Of a stretch of DNA of 64,000 bases, positions 47,489 to 55,792 are shown one piece after another. The position numbers were made by a program, and so were the translations under genes. Each line of letters starts with the position of its first letter. The first letter of the stretch is position 1. Origin of the DNA: Burkholderia pseudomultivorans (GTDB taxonomy: Bacteria; Pseudomonadota; Gammaproteobacteria; Burkholderiales; Burkholderiaceae); NCBI RefSeq assembly GCF_001718415.1, contig NZ_CP013378.1:2170001-2234000 (forward strand). Direction: 5' to 3'. The notes beneath the pieces were generated by a model. That model saw only the letters and a program-made list of their open reading frames with translations, did not search any database and was not told the DNA's origin.

Positions 47489-49855
47489 ATGAGCACCACC
47501 CCATCGTCCGCCTCCGCGGATTCGATCACCGAAGCCACGGCCCAGTCGCCTGCGCGCCAGTACATCGACGCGGTCCTCGAACAGTCCTTCCGGCATCTGT
47601 TCGGGCCGACCGCCACACCGGAGCAGCCGCGCAAGCACGGCGTCGTTTCGATCGCGAAACTGACCGCCGCGCTTGCCGAGTATCTCCCTCCGGAAGAAAT
47701 CAAAGAGGTCAAGGCGGCGTTCCATTTCAGCGACGAAGCCCACCTCGGTCAATATCGCCAGAGCGGCGAACCCTATATCACTCATCCCGTCGCCGTCGCG
47801 GAAATCTGCGCCGGCTGGAAGCTCGACGCGCAGGCGATCATGGCCGCGCTGCTGCACGACGTGATGGAAGACCAGGGCGTGACCAAGAGCGAGCTGGCCG
47901 AACGGTTCGGCCCGAAGGTCGCCGAACTGGTCGACGGGCTGTCGAAGCTCGACAAGATGGAATTCCGCAGCCGCGAGGAAGCGCAGGCGGAAAACTTCCG
48001 CAAGATGCTGCTCGCGATGGCGCGCGACGTGCGCGTCATCCTCGTCAAGCTCGCCGACCGCCTGCACAACATGCGCACGCTCGGCGCGGTGCCGACCGAG
48101 AAGCGCCGGCGCGTCGCCCGCGAGACGCTCGACATCTACGCGCCGATCGCGCACCGCCTCGGGTTGAACAATACGTACCGCGAGCTGCAGGACATGAGCT
48201 TCGCGAACTTCAACCCGCATCGCTACGCGACGCTCGAGAAGGCCGTGAAGGCCGCACGCGGCAATCGCCGCGAAGTGATCAGCAAGATCCTCGAGGCCGC
48301 GCAGCGCGCGATGAGCGACGCGAAGATCGGCGCCGAGATCACCGGCCGCGAAAAGACGATCTACAGCGTCTACCGGAAAATGCGCGACAAGCAGCTGTCG
48401 TTCTCGCAGGTGCTCGACGTGTACGGTTTTCGGGTCGTCGTCGAGAATCCGCTCGACTGCTATACGTGCATCGGCGCGCTGCATGCGCTGTACAAGCCGG
48501 TGCCGGGCAAGTTCAAGGATTACATCGCGATCCCGAAGATCAACGGCTACCAGTCGCTGCACACGACGCTCGTCGGCCCGTTCGGCGCGCCGATCGAGTT
48601 CCAGGTGCGCACGCGCAAGATGCACGAGATTGCCGAGGCCGGCGTGGCCGCGCACTGGCTGTACAAGAACGGCGGCGCGGATCTCAGCGACGTGCAGAAG
48701 CGCGCGCACCAGTGGCTGAAGTCGCTGCTCGACATCCAGAGCGAAGCCGGCGATTCGAGCGAATTCCTCGAGCACGTGAAGATCGACCTGTTCCCGGATG
48801 CGGTCTACGTGTTCACGCCGAAATCGAAGATCATGGCGCTGCCGCGCGGCGCGACCGCGCTCGATTTCGCGTATTCGATCCACAGCGATCTCGGCAACCA
48901 GTGCGTGGCCGTGAAGATCAACAACGAGCTGCTGCCGCTGCGCACCGAGCTGAAGAGCGGCGACATCGTCGAGGTGATCACCGCACCGTATTCGAAGCCG
49001 AACCCCGCGTGGCTCGGCTTCGTGCGCACCGGCAAGGCGCGCTCGGCGATCCGTCACTACCTGAAGACGATGCGCCTGAACGAGTCGGTGCAGCTCGGCG
49101 AGCGGCTCGTCGACCAGAGCCTGAAGGGCTACGGCCTATCGCTGGCCGACGTCGGGCCCGAGGTGTGGGAAAAGCTCGTGCAGTGGACGGGCAACAAGAG
49201 TCGCCAGGAAATCTTCGCCGACATCGGCCTCGGCCGGCGCGTCGCCGCGGTGATGGCCAAGCGCATCGAGGTGCTGATGAGCGGCCGCGACGCGGACGAC
49301 GATCTACCGAAGGGCGAGCGGCACGCGGCGCAGCACGCGCCGCCGGTCGTGATCACCGGCACCGAAGGCATGTCCGTGCAATTGTCCGCATGCTGCCGGC
49401 CGATTCCGGGCGACGCGATCATGGGCTATATCGGCATCGGTCTCGGGATGGCGATCCACACGACCGACTGCCGCGTCGCCCAGCGCATCCATCGGCGCGA
49501 CCCGGGCCGCTGGATCGACGTCGAATGGGCGCCGCAGCCGGGCCGGCTGTTCGACGTCGCGGTGAAGGCGCTCGTGAAGAACGCGAAGGGCATCTTCGCG
49601 CGCGTGGCGGCGGACATCACGTCGGCCGACGCAAACATCGTCCATATCGCGATGGACGAGGACCTGACGCACGAATCGACAGTGCTGCGCTTCGTGATCC
49701 AGGTCAGCGACCGCGTGCACCTCGCGAACGTGATGCGGCGCGTGCGGACCAACCCGGACGTGATGCGGATCATGCGCGAACGCTCCACCGACGACGGCGC
49801 GCATGCGCGTCACGACGGCGGGATGCGCATCGAGCGCGAACGGCAGGATTACTGA
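47489..49855 (+). CDS. spoT: Bifunctional (p)ppGpp synthetase/hydrolase (SpoT/Rel)
   Basis: Makes and degrades the stringent alarmone. 788 residues. HD hydrolase about 75-245: YITHPVAVAEI, LLHDVMEDQGVTKSEL and LVKLADRLHNMRTL keep the metal ligands, so hydrolase should be active. Synthetase about 285-405 with IAIPKINGYQSLHT. TGS about 440-500 (DLFPDAVYVFTPKSKIMALPRGATALDFAY), then a helical and zinc-finger-like region (SACCRPIPGDAIMGY) and a C-terminal ACT domain about 705-780. Gene order gmk-rpoZ-spoT is conserved. A terminator follows 27 bases after the stop. Confidence 0.95.
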   Translation: MSTTPSSASADSITEATAQSPARQYIDAVLEQSFRHLFGPTATPEQPRKHGVVSIAKLTAALAEYLPPEEIKEVKAAFHFSDEAHLGQYRQSGEPYITHPVAVAEICAGWKLDAQAIMAALLHDVMEDQGVTKSELAERFGPKVAELVDGLSKLDKMEFRSREEAQAENFRKMLLAMARDVRVILVKLADRLHNMRTLGAVPTEKRRRVARETLDIYAPIAHRLGLNNTYRELQDMSFANFNPHRYATLEKAVKAARGNRREVISKILEAAQRAMSDAKIGAEITGREKTIYSVYRKMRDKQLSFSQVLDVYGFRVVVENPLDCYTCIGALHALYKPVPGKFKDYIAIPKINGYQSLHTTLVGPFGAPIEFQVRTRKMHEIAEAGVAAHWLYKNGGADLSDVQKRAHQWLKSLLDIQSEAGDSSEFLEHVKIDLFPDAVYVFTPKSKIMALPRGATALDFAYSIHSDLGNQCVAVKINNELLPLRTELKSGDIVEVITAPYSKPNPAWLGFVRTGKARSAIRHYLKTMRLNESVQLGERLVDQSLKGYGLSLADVGPEVWEKLVQWTGNKSRQEIFADIGLGRRVAAVMAKRIEVLMSGRDADDDLPKGERHAAQHAPPVVITGTEGMSVQLSACCRPIPGDAIMGYIGIGLGMAIHTTDCRVAQRIHRRDPGRWIDVEWAPQPGRLFDVAVKALVKNAKGIFARVAADITSADANIVHIAMDEDLTHESTVLRFVIQVSDRVHLANVMRRVRTNPDVMRIMRERSTDDGAHARHDGGMRIERERQDY

Positions 49856-49881
49856 CGCGCATTCCGCGCTCGGCGAGACGG

Positions 49882-49907
49882 ACGGCGGCCTTGGGCCGCC
49901 GTTTTTG
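49882..49907 (+). terminator. Terminator after spoT
   Basis: ACGGCGGCC (49882-49890) pairs with GGCCGCCGT (49894-49902) around a 3-base loop, followed by a T-run. Confidence 0.9.
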
Positions 49908-49980
49908 TTGATGGCGCCGTGACGGGGATTACGTCACGCGGCGGGCGCGCGAAGATGCACGCAGGGCAGGGCGCGGAAAA

Positions 49981-50010
49981 GAAAAAGGGCCTTCCCGGAG
50001 GAAGGCCCTT
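49981..50010 (-). terminator. Terminator of the tRNA-Arg cluster
   Basis: AAGGGCCTTCC (49985-49995) pairs with GGAAGGCCCTT (50000-50010), loop CGGA; A-run at 49982-49986 forms the U-tract on the minus strand. It lies just beyond the last tRNA-Arg gene. Confidence 0.85.
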
Positions 50011-50016
50011 CTGAGG

Positions 50017-50093
50017 TGGCGCGGCTGGCAGGATTCGAACCCACGACCCCTTGGTTCGTAGCCAAGTACTCTATCCAACTGAGCTACAGCCGC
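50017..50093 (-). tRNA. tRNA-Arg, anticodon ACG (copy 3 in transcription order)
   Basis: 77 bases with encoded CCA. Acceptor GCGGCTG/CAGCCGC; anticodon stem CTTGG/CCAAG with loop CTACGAA. ACG is edited to ICG to read CGU, CGC and CGA. Identical in sequence to the other two copies as far as read. Confidence 0.97.
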
Positions 50094-50153
50094 ACGCAAA
50101 GCGGTACTACTTCAACTGTCGGAACCTTCTGCGATGGGAAGGCCCCCAAAAAG

Positions 50154-50230
50154 TGGCGCGGCTGGCAGGATTCGAACCCACGACCCCTTGGTTCGTAGCC
50201 AAGTACTCTATCCAACTGAGCTACAGCCGC
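50154..50230 (-). tRNA. tRNA-Arg, anticodon ACG (copy 2)
   Basis: 77 bases, same features as its neighbours: acceptor GCGGCTG, loop CTACGAA, encoded CCA. Separated by 60 bases from either neighbour; the spacers share a GGGAAGGCCC-like element that resembles half of the final terminator. Confidence 0.97.
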
Positions 50231-50290
50231 ACGCAAAACGCTACTACATCGAACTGAAAGGGCCTTCGGTTGGGAAGGCCCTCGAAAAGG

Positions 50291-50367
50291 TGGCGCGGCT
50301 GGCAGGATTCGAACCCACGACCCCTTGGTTCGTAGCCAAGTACTCTATCCAACTGAGCTACAGCCGC
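50291..50367 (-). tRNA. tRNA-Arg, anticodon ACG (copy 1)
   Basis: 77 bases; first in transcription order. Same sequence features as the other two copies. An AT-rich stretch, TTATAGCAGGGTTGTATAAA, lies just upstream (50381-50400) and probably carries the cluster promoter. Confidence 0.97.
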
Positions 50368-50499
50368 ACGCAGAAGCGAAATTATAGCAGGGTTGTATAA
50401 AAAGGGAAGCCTTATTCGCAAAATAGGCGACGCGGCCTCGCGGGCGCGCCCTTCGTGTACCCTTGAAGCATCCGTTACCCGTATTGTTGAATCTGCATC

Positions 50500-51063
50500 A
50501 TGAACAAGGCGTTTGTCAAAGAGTCGGACGGCGACGACGACGATCTCGACCAGGCCCAGCCGGCGATCCCGGCGGGCGCGAAGAACTACATCACGCCGGC
50601 CGGGCACAAGCGGCTCAGGGACGAGCTGCTGAACCTGATCGACGTCGAGCGACCCGAAGTCGTGCGGCTCGTTTCGTGGGCCGCATCGAACGGCGACCGT
50701 TCGGAGAACGGCGACTACATCTACGGCAAGCGGCGGCTGCGCGAGATCGATCGCCGCATCCGCTTCCTGACCAAGCGGCTCGATCTTGCCGAGGTCGTCG
50801 ACGCGAGCCGGCAGGAGAATGTCGACCAGGTGTTCTTCGGCGCGACCGTCGACTATGCGACGCCCGACGGCGAGGATCACACGATCACGATCGTCGGGAT
50901 CGACGAGGTCGACCTCGATCGCGGCTGCGTGAGCTGGATCTCGCCGGTCGCGCGCGCCCTGATCAAGGCGAGGATCGGCGATACCGTCACGCTGATGACG
51001 CCGGCCGGCCCGCAGCCGATCGACGTGCTCGACGTGCGCTATCCGGCGGCAGGCGAGGCCTGA
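50500..51063 (+). CDS. greB: Transcript cleavage factor GreB
   Basis: Rescues backtracked RNA polymerase. 187 residues: an acidic N-terminal tail (DGDDDDLDQ), a coiled-coil finger whose tip carries WAASNGDRSENGDYIYGKRRLREID, and a C-terminal FKBP-like globular domain (VDYATPDGEDHTITIVGIDEVD). The basic patch RRIRFLTKRL favours GreB over GreA. Followed by a bidirectional terminator shared with the porin. Confidence 0.93.
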   Translation: MNKAFVKESDGDDDDLDQAQPAIPAGAKNYITPAGHKRLRDELLNLIDVERPEVVRLVSWAASNGDRSENGDYIYGKRRLREIDRRIRFLTKRLDLAEVVDASRQENVDQVFFGATVDYATPDGEDHTITIVGIDEVDLDRGCVSWISPVARALIKARIGDTVTLMTPAGPQPIDVLDVRYPAAGEA

Positions 51064-51087
51064 GCGCCGCCAGTGTCGCGGGCAAGG

Positions 51088-51115
51088 AAAAAGCGCCCTG
51101 ACCGGGCGCTTTTTT
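51088..51115. terminator. Bidirectional terminator between greB and the porin
   Basis: AAAAAGCGCCC (51088-51098) pairs with GGGCGCTTTTT (51104-51114) around a 5-base loop; A-run on the left and T-run on the right let it stop transcripts from both sides. Confidence 0.9.
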
Positions 51116-51156
51116 CGTGGGCTGCACGGCGGCAGCCGGACCGGTGTGCCGTCCGC

Positions 51157-52299
51157 TCAGAAGCGATGGCGCATGCCGGCCGTGACCGCGATCTGCTTGT
51201 TGGACGACGACGCCGTGCCGAGCCCGTTGATGTTCGCGCCGATCGGCAGGCCGTCCGCCAGCACGCGCTGATACTCGCCCTGCAGATAGACGTCGGTGCG
51301 CTTGGACAGCGCATAGTCGGCCTGCAGGTTGAACTGGTGCCAGCTCGGCTTCTGGCCGTCGAGGCGGCCGTCCGTGTACGTATAGGAGCCTGCGAGCGAG
51401 AACGCCGGCGTCAGTGCGTAGCGGCCGTTCACTTCGTAGTTGTTGAAGCGCGTGCTGCCGGCCAGCGGAATGCCGGACGACACGCCGGACTGTCCCGCAC
51501 TGATGGCGGCGGAATCGTTCAGGCGCGTCTGCGTGAACACGAAGCCGGCCGTCGCGGGGCCGAACGCGTAGTTCAGGCCAGCGCCCCAGGTGCGCTGCCG
51601 GCTGGCCGCGAAGGTCCAGTCGCCGGCCACCGCGCCCGGGTCGCTGGCCGCCTGCGACAGCGCGTTGATGTTGTTGTTCAGCTGCATGTACGCGGCCGCG
51701 ACGTTGAAGCCCATGAAGCTGTACGACGCGCCGACGCTGTACGCACGGTTGTTCGAGAAATTGCTCGAGTTCGAGAAGCCGTACAGCGCACCGAACTTGA
51801 GCCCGCCGTAGTTCGCGCTCTGGTACTTGACCGCGTTGTTGATCCGGAACGAATTGTTCAGGTTGTCGTTGTCGAACGGGTGCGCGAACTGGGTGCCGCC
51901 GTATTGCGTGCCGGTGAGCGACAGCGGGCCGAGATAGTCGACGACGCTGTCGTACTGGCGGCCGAGCGTCAGCGAGCCGAAGCTGTCGTGCGCGAGGCCG
52001 ACGAAGGCCTGCCGGCCGAATTCGCGGCCATTCTGCTTCAGCGTGCCGTTGTTGATGCCGAAGCCGTTTTCCAGCGTGAAGATCGCCTTCAGGCCGCCGC
52101 CGAGATCCTCGGTGCCGCGCAGGCCCCAGCGGCTGCCGTTGATCGAGCCGCTCGTTTCCTGCCACGCACTGTGGCCGCCCTGGTTGTTCGTGTAGGTGAT
52201 GCCGGCGTCGATCAGGCCGTATAGCGTGACGCTGCTTTGCGCGTGGGCGGTCGCGACGAACGCGCCCGACAGCGCGGCGAAGATCAGGGTCTTTTTCAT
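51157..52299 (-). CDS. Trimeric outer-membrane porin (OmpC/OpcP type)
   Basis: 380 residues. Signal peptide MKKTLIFAALSGAFVATAHA then QSSVTLYGLIDAGITYTNN, the standard beginning of Burkholderia porins. GSRWGLRGTEDLGGGLKAIFTLE, a PEFG-like external loop with acidic residues (SVVDYLGPLSLTGTQYG), alternating hydrophobic strands, and a C-terminal GMRHRF ending in Phe for BAM recognition. General diffusion porin; solute preference unknown. Upstream region carries small dyads near 52446-52466. Confidence 0.93.
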   Translation of the reverse strand: MKKTLIFAALSGAFVATAHAQSSVTLYGLIDAGITYTNNQGGHSAWQETSGSINGSRWGLRGTEDLGGGLKAIFTLENGFGINNGTLKQNGREFGRQAFVGLAHDSFGSLTLGRQYDSVVDYLGPLSLTGTQYGGTQFAHPFDNDNLNNSFRINNAVKYQSANYGGLKFGALYGFSNSSNFSNNRAYSVGASYSFMGFNVAAAYMQLNNNINALSQAASDPGAVAGDWTFAASRQRTWGAGLNYAFGPATAGFVFTQTRLNDSAAISAGQSGVSSGIPLAGSTRFNNYEVNGRYALTPAFSLAGSYTYTDGRLDGQKPSWHQFNLQADYALSKRTDVYLQGEYQRVLADGLPIGANINGLGTASSSNKQIAVTAGMRHRF

Positions 52300-52682
52300 G
52301 GATCTGTCTCCAAACAGGATGATGTGTCGATCGAACCTGCTGCTGGCATCGACGGCGCACCTGGCGGCGCCGAGCCTGTCGGGCGGGGCGCCCTCGTCGG
52401 AAATCCACCTGCAGTGTACGGAGTGACGCGGTCGGCGAAGAAAACTGCTTTAAGCAATACAGTATTTTGGATTCCGCAAGAATGGAGAAATGCGCTCAAA
52501 CCCCCGTCAATCAAGGATTTGCGGCGGTGCGGAAAACGCAGAAGTCGATCAGGAGTACGGAAATGGCGTTGCGCAATCGCGACAGGATTGCGCAGCGGTC
52601 GGCTGCCGCCATTGCGCGATTATTGACACATCGGCAATAGAGGTTTGTGCGGAGCATTGATAATGAAAGGATGTTCTCTCGC
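52300..52682. promoter_or_regulatory. Upstream region of the porin, with paired dyads
   Basis: About 380 bases, AT-richer than the genes on either side, no credible ORF. Two touching dyads lie at 52446-52456 (TGCTTTAAGCA) and 52456-52466 (AATACAGTATT), about 150 bases before the porin start, and might be regulator sites. TTGACA occurs at 52623-52628 on the plus strand without a matching -10. Confidence 0.45.
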
Positions 52683-52779
52683 TATACTGCCATCTCTGCT
52701 TTCCGAAGCAGACTTTTTCGTTGACGGAAAAGATCTCCAAACCTTTGTCGGCGCGACTTCCCAGTCGCGCTTTTTTTTT
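52683..52779 (+). ncRNA. Candidate small RNA gene with its own terminator
   Basis: A -10-like TATACT at 52683-52688 would start a transcript near 52695. Hairpin 1 is CTGCTT/AAGCAG (52696-52711) with a UCCG (UNCG-type) loop, then a T5 stretch; about 40 unpaired bases follow; hairpin 2 is the strong terminator at 52751-52779. Total about 85 nt. No plus-strand protein gene precedes the terminator: upstream is the minus-strand porin's control region. The -35 is poor (TTGATA, 20-base spacer), so the 5' end is uncertain. Confidence 0.5.
52751..52779 (+). terminator. Strong terminator without an upstream protein gene
   Basis: GCGCGACT (52751-52758) pairs perfectly with AGTCGCGC (52763-52770), loop TCCC, followed by nine T (52771-52779). 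Ends the candidate small RNA. Confidence 0.9.
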
Positions 52780-52797
52780 GCTCGACCGTTCCGTCCG

Positions 52798-53064
52798 TTA
52801 TTGCGCGTACGAGCGCCGCTTACGCTTGCCCGCGGGCGCGGGGGCCTCGGTGTCAGCCGGCGGCGGCGTATACGTCCAGTCTTCCATCACGTAATGACGC
52901 GCGTCCAGCGGCGAGGCGAGCAGGTTTTGCCAGTGGTCGCCGTGCCACGTCGGATCGAACTCCGTATCGCAAGGGGTTTCACGGGTGGCGTTGGCGAGCG
53001 CGCGGGACTTGCGGCGCAGGCGCCCGAGTCGGCTCGCGAAGCGCTTGATTCCGTCCAGCCACAT
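52798..53064 (-). CDS. 88-residue unknown protein
   Basis: MWLDGIKRFASRLGRLRRKSRALANATRE is a basic amphipathic helix, followed by WHGDHWQNLLASPLDARHYVMEDWTYTPPP and a basic tail GKRKRRSYAQ. No family recognised. GGAGGGAG lies upstream of the ATG at 53064, supporting translation. It converges with the candidate small RNA, whose terminator is 19 bases away. Confidence 0.65.
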   Translation of the reverse strand: MWLDGIKRFASRLGRLRRKSRALANATRETPCDTEFDPTWHGDHWQNLLASPLDARHYVMEDWTYTPPPADTEAPAPAGKRKRRSYAQ

Positions 53065-53457
53065 GACGCTCTCCCTCCAGTCAACATAATGTCAGCATCG
53101 CAACGTCCCCCGCTTTCCGCAACCCGGAAAAAACCCCGAGGAATTTACCGAATCGATTTGTCCCCGGTAGGATTTTCGCGTTCCGAATAATAAATGATCC
53201 GATCCCGGTAATATTGACAGGTTTCTGATGCGAATCAATTAATCATGGGTGATCGGGTACCGATTCCACCGGCATTAGCACTTTTTTGATAAAGCGGTCG
53301 CCAAAAATTTTCTTGACGCGCCCTGATCGCCCAATTTATAAAGTGAGCACTCCGCCCCCGGGCGGTGGCTGGCGCGGGTGCCGGCGTACGGCTTCGGGAT
53401 TTCGGGAAACGGCTATAAAAGTAGCTTTTTTGATCTAATCCAGTGGGGAACGAAGGT
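53065..53457. other. 393-bp region upstream of the cold-shock gene
   Basis: AT-rich DNA between the unknown 88-residue gene and cspA, holding the cspA promoter and its long leader. No ORF with a start signal seen. Short runs such as GGAAAAAACCCC (53126-53137) have no assigned role. Confidence 0.5.
53313..53342 (+). promoter_or_regulatory. Promoter of the cold-shock gene
   Basis: TTGACG at 53313-53318, an 18-base spacer, TATAAA at 53337-53342. The start near 53350 gives a leader of about 110 bases before the ATG, a trait of cspA-type mRNAs that rearrange with temperature. Confidence 0.6.
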
Positions 53458-53661
53458 ATGGATACCGGTATCGTGAAATGGTTTAACGATGCTAAAGGTT
53501 TCGGCTTTATTACGTCGGACAATGGCGGTGAGGATTTGTTTGCGCATTTTTCCGAAATCCGGATGGACGGTTTCAAGACGCTGAAGGAAAACCAGCGCGT
53601 TTCGTTCGATGTGAAAGTCGGCCCGAAGGGCAAGCAGGCAGCGAATATCCAGGCGATCTGA
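53458..53661 (+). CDS. Cold-shock protein (CspA family)
   Basis: 67 residues, a single OB-fold RNA chaperone. [15 protein letters not shown] (RNP1) and [10 protein letters not shown] (RNP2) carry the surface aromatics that bind single-stranded nucleic acid. GAAGG precedes the ATG at 53458. Own promoter, long leader and terminator mark a single-gene unit. Which paralogue it is cannot be told. Confidence 0.95.
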   Translation: MDTGIVKWFNDAKGFGFITSDNGGEDLFAHFSEIRMDGFKTLKENQRVSFDVKVGPKGKQAANIQAI

Positions 53662-53688
53662 CGCGCCGCGCATTGCCGATCACGTCCG

Positions 53689-53712
53689 GCCCCCGTATTG
53701 CGGGGGCTTTTT
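53689..53712 (+). terminator. Terminator of the cold-shock gene
   Basis: GCCCCCG (53689-53695) pairs with CGGGGGC (53701-53707), followed by TTTTT. Confidence 0.9.
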
Positions 53713-53805
53713 GCATTTCGGGGCCGGAAAAGGGCGGGGCGCCGGGCTGGCCGCGACCCCGCCTGGCGGTGCATACTCACGGAAGCGTCGCTTTTCCGTC
53801 TTTTC

Positions 53806-54930
53806 ATGTCCGATTCCCGCCCGTCCGATCCCGCCTGCGAGCAGCCGCTCGTTTTCGTCGACCTTGAAACCACCGGCGGCTCGTCCGTCGAGCATCGCAT
53901 CACCGAAATCGGTGTCGTCGAAATCGGCCCGCTCGGCGTGTCGACCTGGACTTCGCTCGTCAATCCCGGGCAGTCGATTCCCCCCTTCATCCAGCAGCTG
54001 ACGGGCATTTCGGAGGCGATGGTGCGCGACGCGCCGTCGTTCGCGTCGCTCGCGCCGGCGCTGTTCGAGCGGCTCGACGGCAAACTGTTCGTCGCGCACA
54101 ACGCGAGCTTCGATCGCGGCTTCCTGCGCGCCGAGTTCGAGCGGGCCGGCCTTGCGTTCAATCCCGACGTGCTGTGTACGGTGCGGCTGTCGCGTGCGCT
54201 GTTTCCGCGCGAGTCGCGGCACGGGCTCGATGCGCTGATCGAGCGGCACGGCCTCGTGCCGGCGGCGCGCCACCGCGCGCTCGCGGACGCCGATCTGCTG
54301 TGGCAGTTCTGGCGCCATTTGCACGAGATCGTGCCACTCGAACGGCTGCGCGACCAGATCGCCCGCACGACGCGTCATTTCCGCCTCGGGGGCGACCTGA
54401 CGGAGGCGTGGCTCGACACGGCGCCGGCCGGCTGCGGCGCGTACGCGCTGTTCGGCGAAGCCGACGCGCCGCTTTACGTCGGCCGTAGCGTGCGCGTGCG
54501 GCAGCGGCTGCGCGCGCTGCTGACGGGCGAGCGGCGTTCGGCGAAGGAAATGCGGCTCGCGCAGCAGGTGCGACGCATCGAATGGCGGGAAACCGGCAAT
54601 GAACTGGGCGCGATGCTCGCCGAGGCGCAGTGGATCGCCCGCCTGAGCCCGTCGTTCAACCGTCGTCCCGCCGATGCGGGTCGCGCCGGCGCTGCACCCT
54701 GGCCGTTCGACGGCGCGGTCGCATTCGAGGCGCACGGCGAGCGCCGGCTGTTCCACGTGATCGACGGCTGGCGCTACCTCGGCGTGGCGGAATCGCTCGA
54801 TGCCGCCGCGCAACTCGCGGCCGACGACATCGACGGCGCCTTCGAACCGTTTACCCACCGCCTGCTGCAGACCCATCTCACGCGCGGTCTGCAACTGATT
54901 CCGCTCGCAGCGCTGACGCCGGCCGGGTAA
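53806..54930 (+). CDS. DnaQ-like 3'-5' exonuclease fused to a GIY-YIG domain
   Basis: 374 residues from the ATG at 53806 (MSDSRPSDPACEQPL). Residues about 14-180 are a DEDDh exonuclease: FVDLETTGG (first Asp/Glu), HNASFDRGF (Asp of ExoII), and HRALADADLL (His and Asp of ExoIII), all present. Residues about 205-290 resemble the UvrC-type GIY-YIG fold: AYALFGEADAPLYVGRSVRVRQRL and ... EAQWIARLSPSFNRRP. The leading G-I-Y appears as A-Y-A-L-F, so the nuclease may be altered. This architecture is known as a DnaQ-epsilon-like/Cho-type protein linked to DNA repair. Polymerase association is unproven. Confidence 0.88.
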   Translation: MSDSRPSDPACEQPLVFVDLETTGGSSVEHRITEIGVVEIGPLGVSTWTSLVNPGQSIPPFIQQLTGISEAMVRDAPSFASLAPALFERLDGKLFVAHNASFDRGFLRAEFERAGLAFNPDVLCTVRLSRALFPRESRHGLDALIERHGLVPAARHRALADADLLWQFWRHLHEIVPLERLRDQIARTTRHFRLGGDLTEAWLDTAPAGCGAYALFGEADAPLYVGRSVRVRQRLRALLTGERRSAKEMRLAQQVRRIEWRETGNELGAMLAEAQWIARLSPSFNRRPADAGRAGAAPWPFDGAVAFEAHGERRLFHVIDGWRYLGVAESLDAAAQLAADDIDGAFEPFTHRLLQTHLTRGLQLIPLAALTPAG

Positions 54931-54974
54931 GCGGGGCGGCGCGCGGCCAACGCGGCGCTATCGTCGGTCGAGCC

Positions 54975-55568
54975 TCAGCCGATCGCGCTTGCGCCGCCGG
55001 CCGCGCACACATGCGACAGCGCCGTATCGAGCGCCTGCGACTGCCCGGAGTCGTAGCGCGTGAGCGTCTTCCAGTTCGCGATGCTGCGCGCGAGCCGCGC
55101 CTGACAGTCGGGCGCATCGCGCAGCGGCCCAACCTGCGCCAGGCCCGCGAGCATTTTCTGCGTCAGCCGGTCGAGTGCCGGGCGCGTGCCGGTCGCGAGA
55201 TCGGGCGGCGTGCCTTCGGGCGGCCGCGTTGCACGCCAACTGGCGAACAGCGCGTTCTGCACGTCCTTGCTGGCAGCGATCTGGTCTTCGAAGAACGCGC
55301 GTGCGAACGCGGGATCGACGCCGCTCTGCGGTGCGCGCCTGACGACGTTCTCCAGCAGCGCGGCTTCGCGCGGGCGGTCCTCGATCGGTTGATGGTTTGC
55401 CCACTTCCAGCGCGCGACGGGTTCGGCGAGCGCGAGGCGCTGCGACGCGAGCGCGACGAGATTGGTGAGCGCGGTGTCGTCGCCATCGGCAGTGGCGCGT
55501 TGCGACGGGACGAAAAGGGCGACGCCGAGCGCGGCGGCAGCAGCGCTGACACGAATGGCTTGCTTCAT
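54975..55568 (-). CDS. Secreted chorismate mutase (AroQ gamma type)
   Basis: Converts chorismate to prephenate, here in the periplasm or outside. 197 residues. Signal peptide MKQAIRVSAAAAALGVALFV to about residue 28 (ATA-DG). The all-helical AroQ core: ALASQRLALAEPVARWKWANHQPIEDRPREAALLENV holds the catalytic Arg, Lys and Glu positions; ARAFFEDQIAASKDVQ is the second active-site helix. Length and signal match the secreted mutases of Mycobacterium and Salmonella. No prephenate-using partner nearby. Role of exported forms is unsettled. Confidence 0.87.
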   Translation of the reverse strand: MKQAIRVSAAAAALGVALFVPSQRATADGDDTALTNLVALASQRLALAEPVARWKWANHQPIEDRPREAALLENVVRRAPQSGVDPAFARAFFEDQIAASKDVQNALFASWRATRPPEGTPPDLATGTRPALDRLTQKMLAGLAQVGPLRDAPDCQARLARSIANWKTLTRYDSGQSQALDTALSHVCAAGGASAIG

Positions 55569-55792
55569 CGGGACGATCAGGGGAAACCGGGCGGGCCGGA
55601 GGTGGAAAACCAGAAGGATAGACGAAGACAGTCGCGCGGCGGAACGACGCGACAGGAGAATCAGCGGACGAGCCGATCCGGCACCGTCAGGCCGTTGCAG
55701 CCCGGGTGCAAGGAGAACTGCGCCGAAAACGCAGTGATGTACCGCACGATGGCGACGATCGACACGTGGCGGTTACAGAGCGGAACGGTCGT

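Noticed and set aside
52645..53190. Plus-strand open frame over the small RNA region
   Set aside because: It runs through a strong terminator and across the opposite-strand 88-residue gene; residues after the first 50 are typical shadow sequence.
55680..55792. Continuation of the 48-residue ORF frame beyond its stop
   Set aside because: Has no start codon with ribosome-binding site of its own; kept only as a hint that a longer gene may once have existed.
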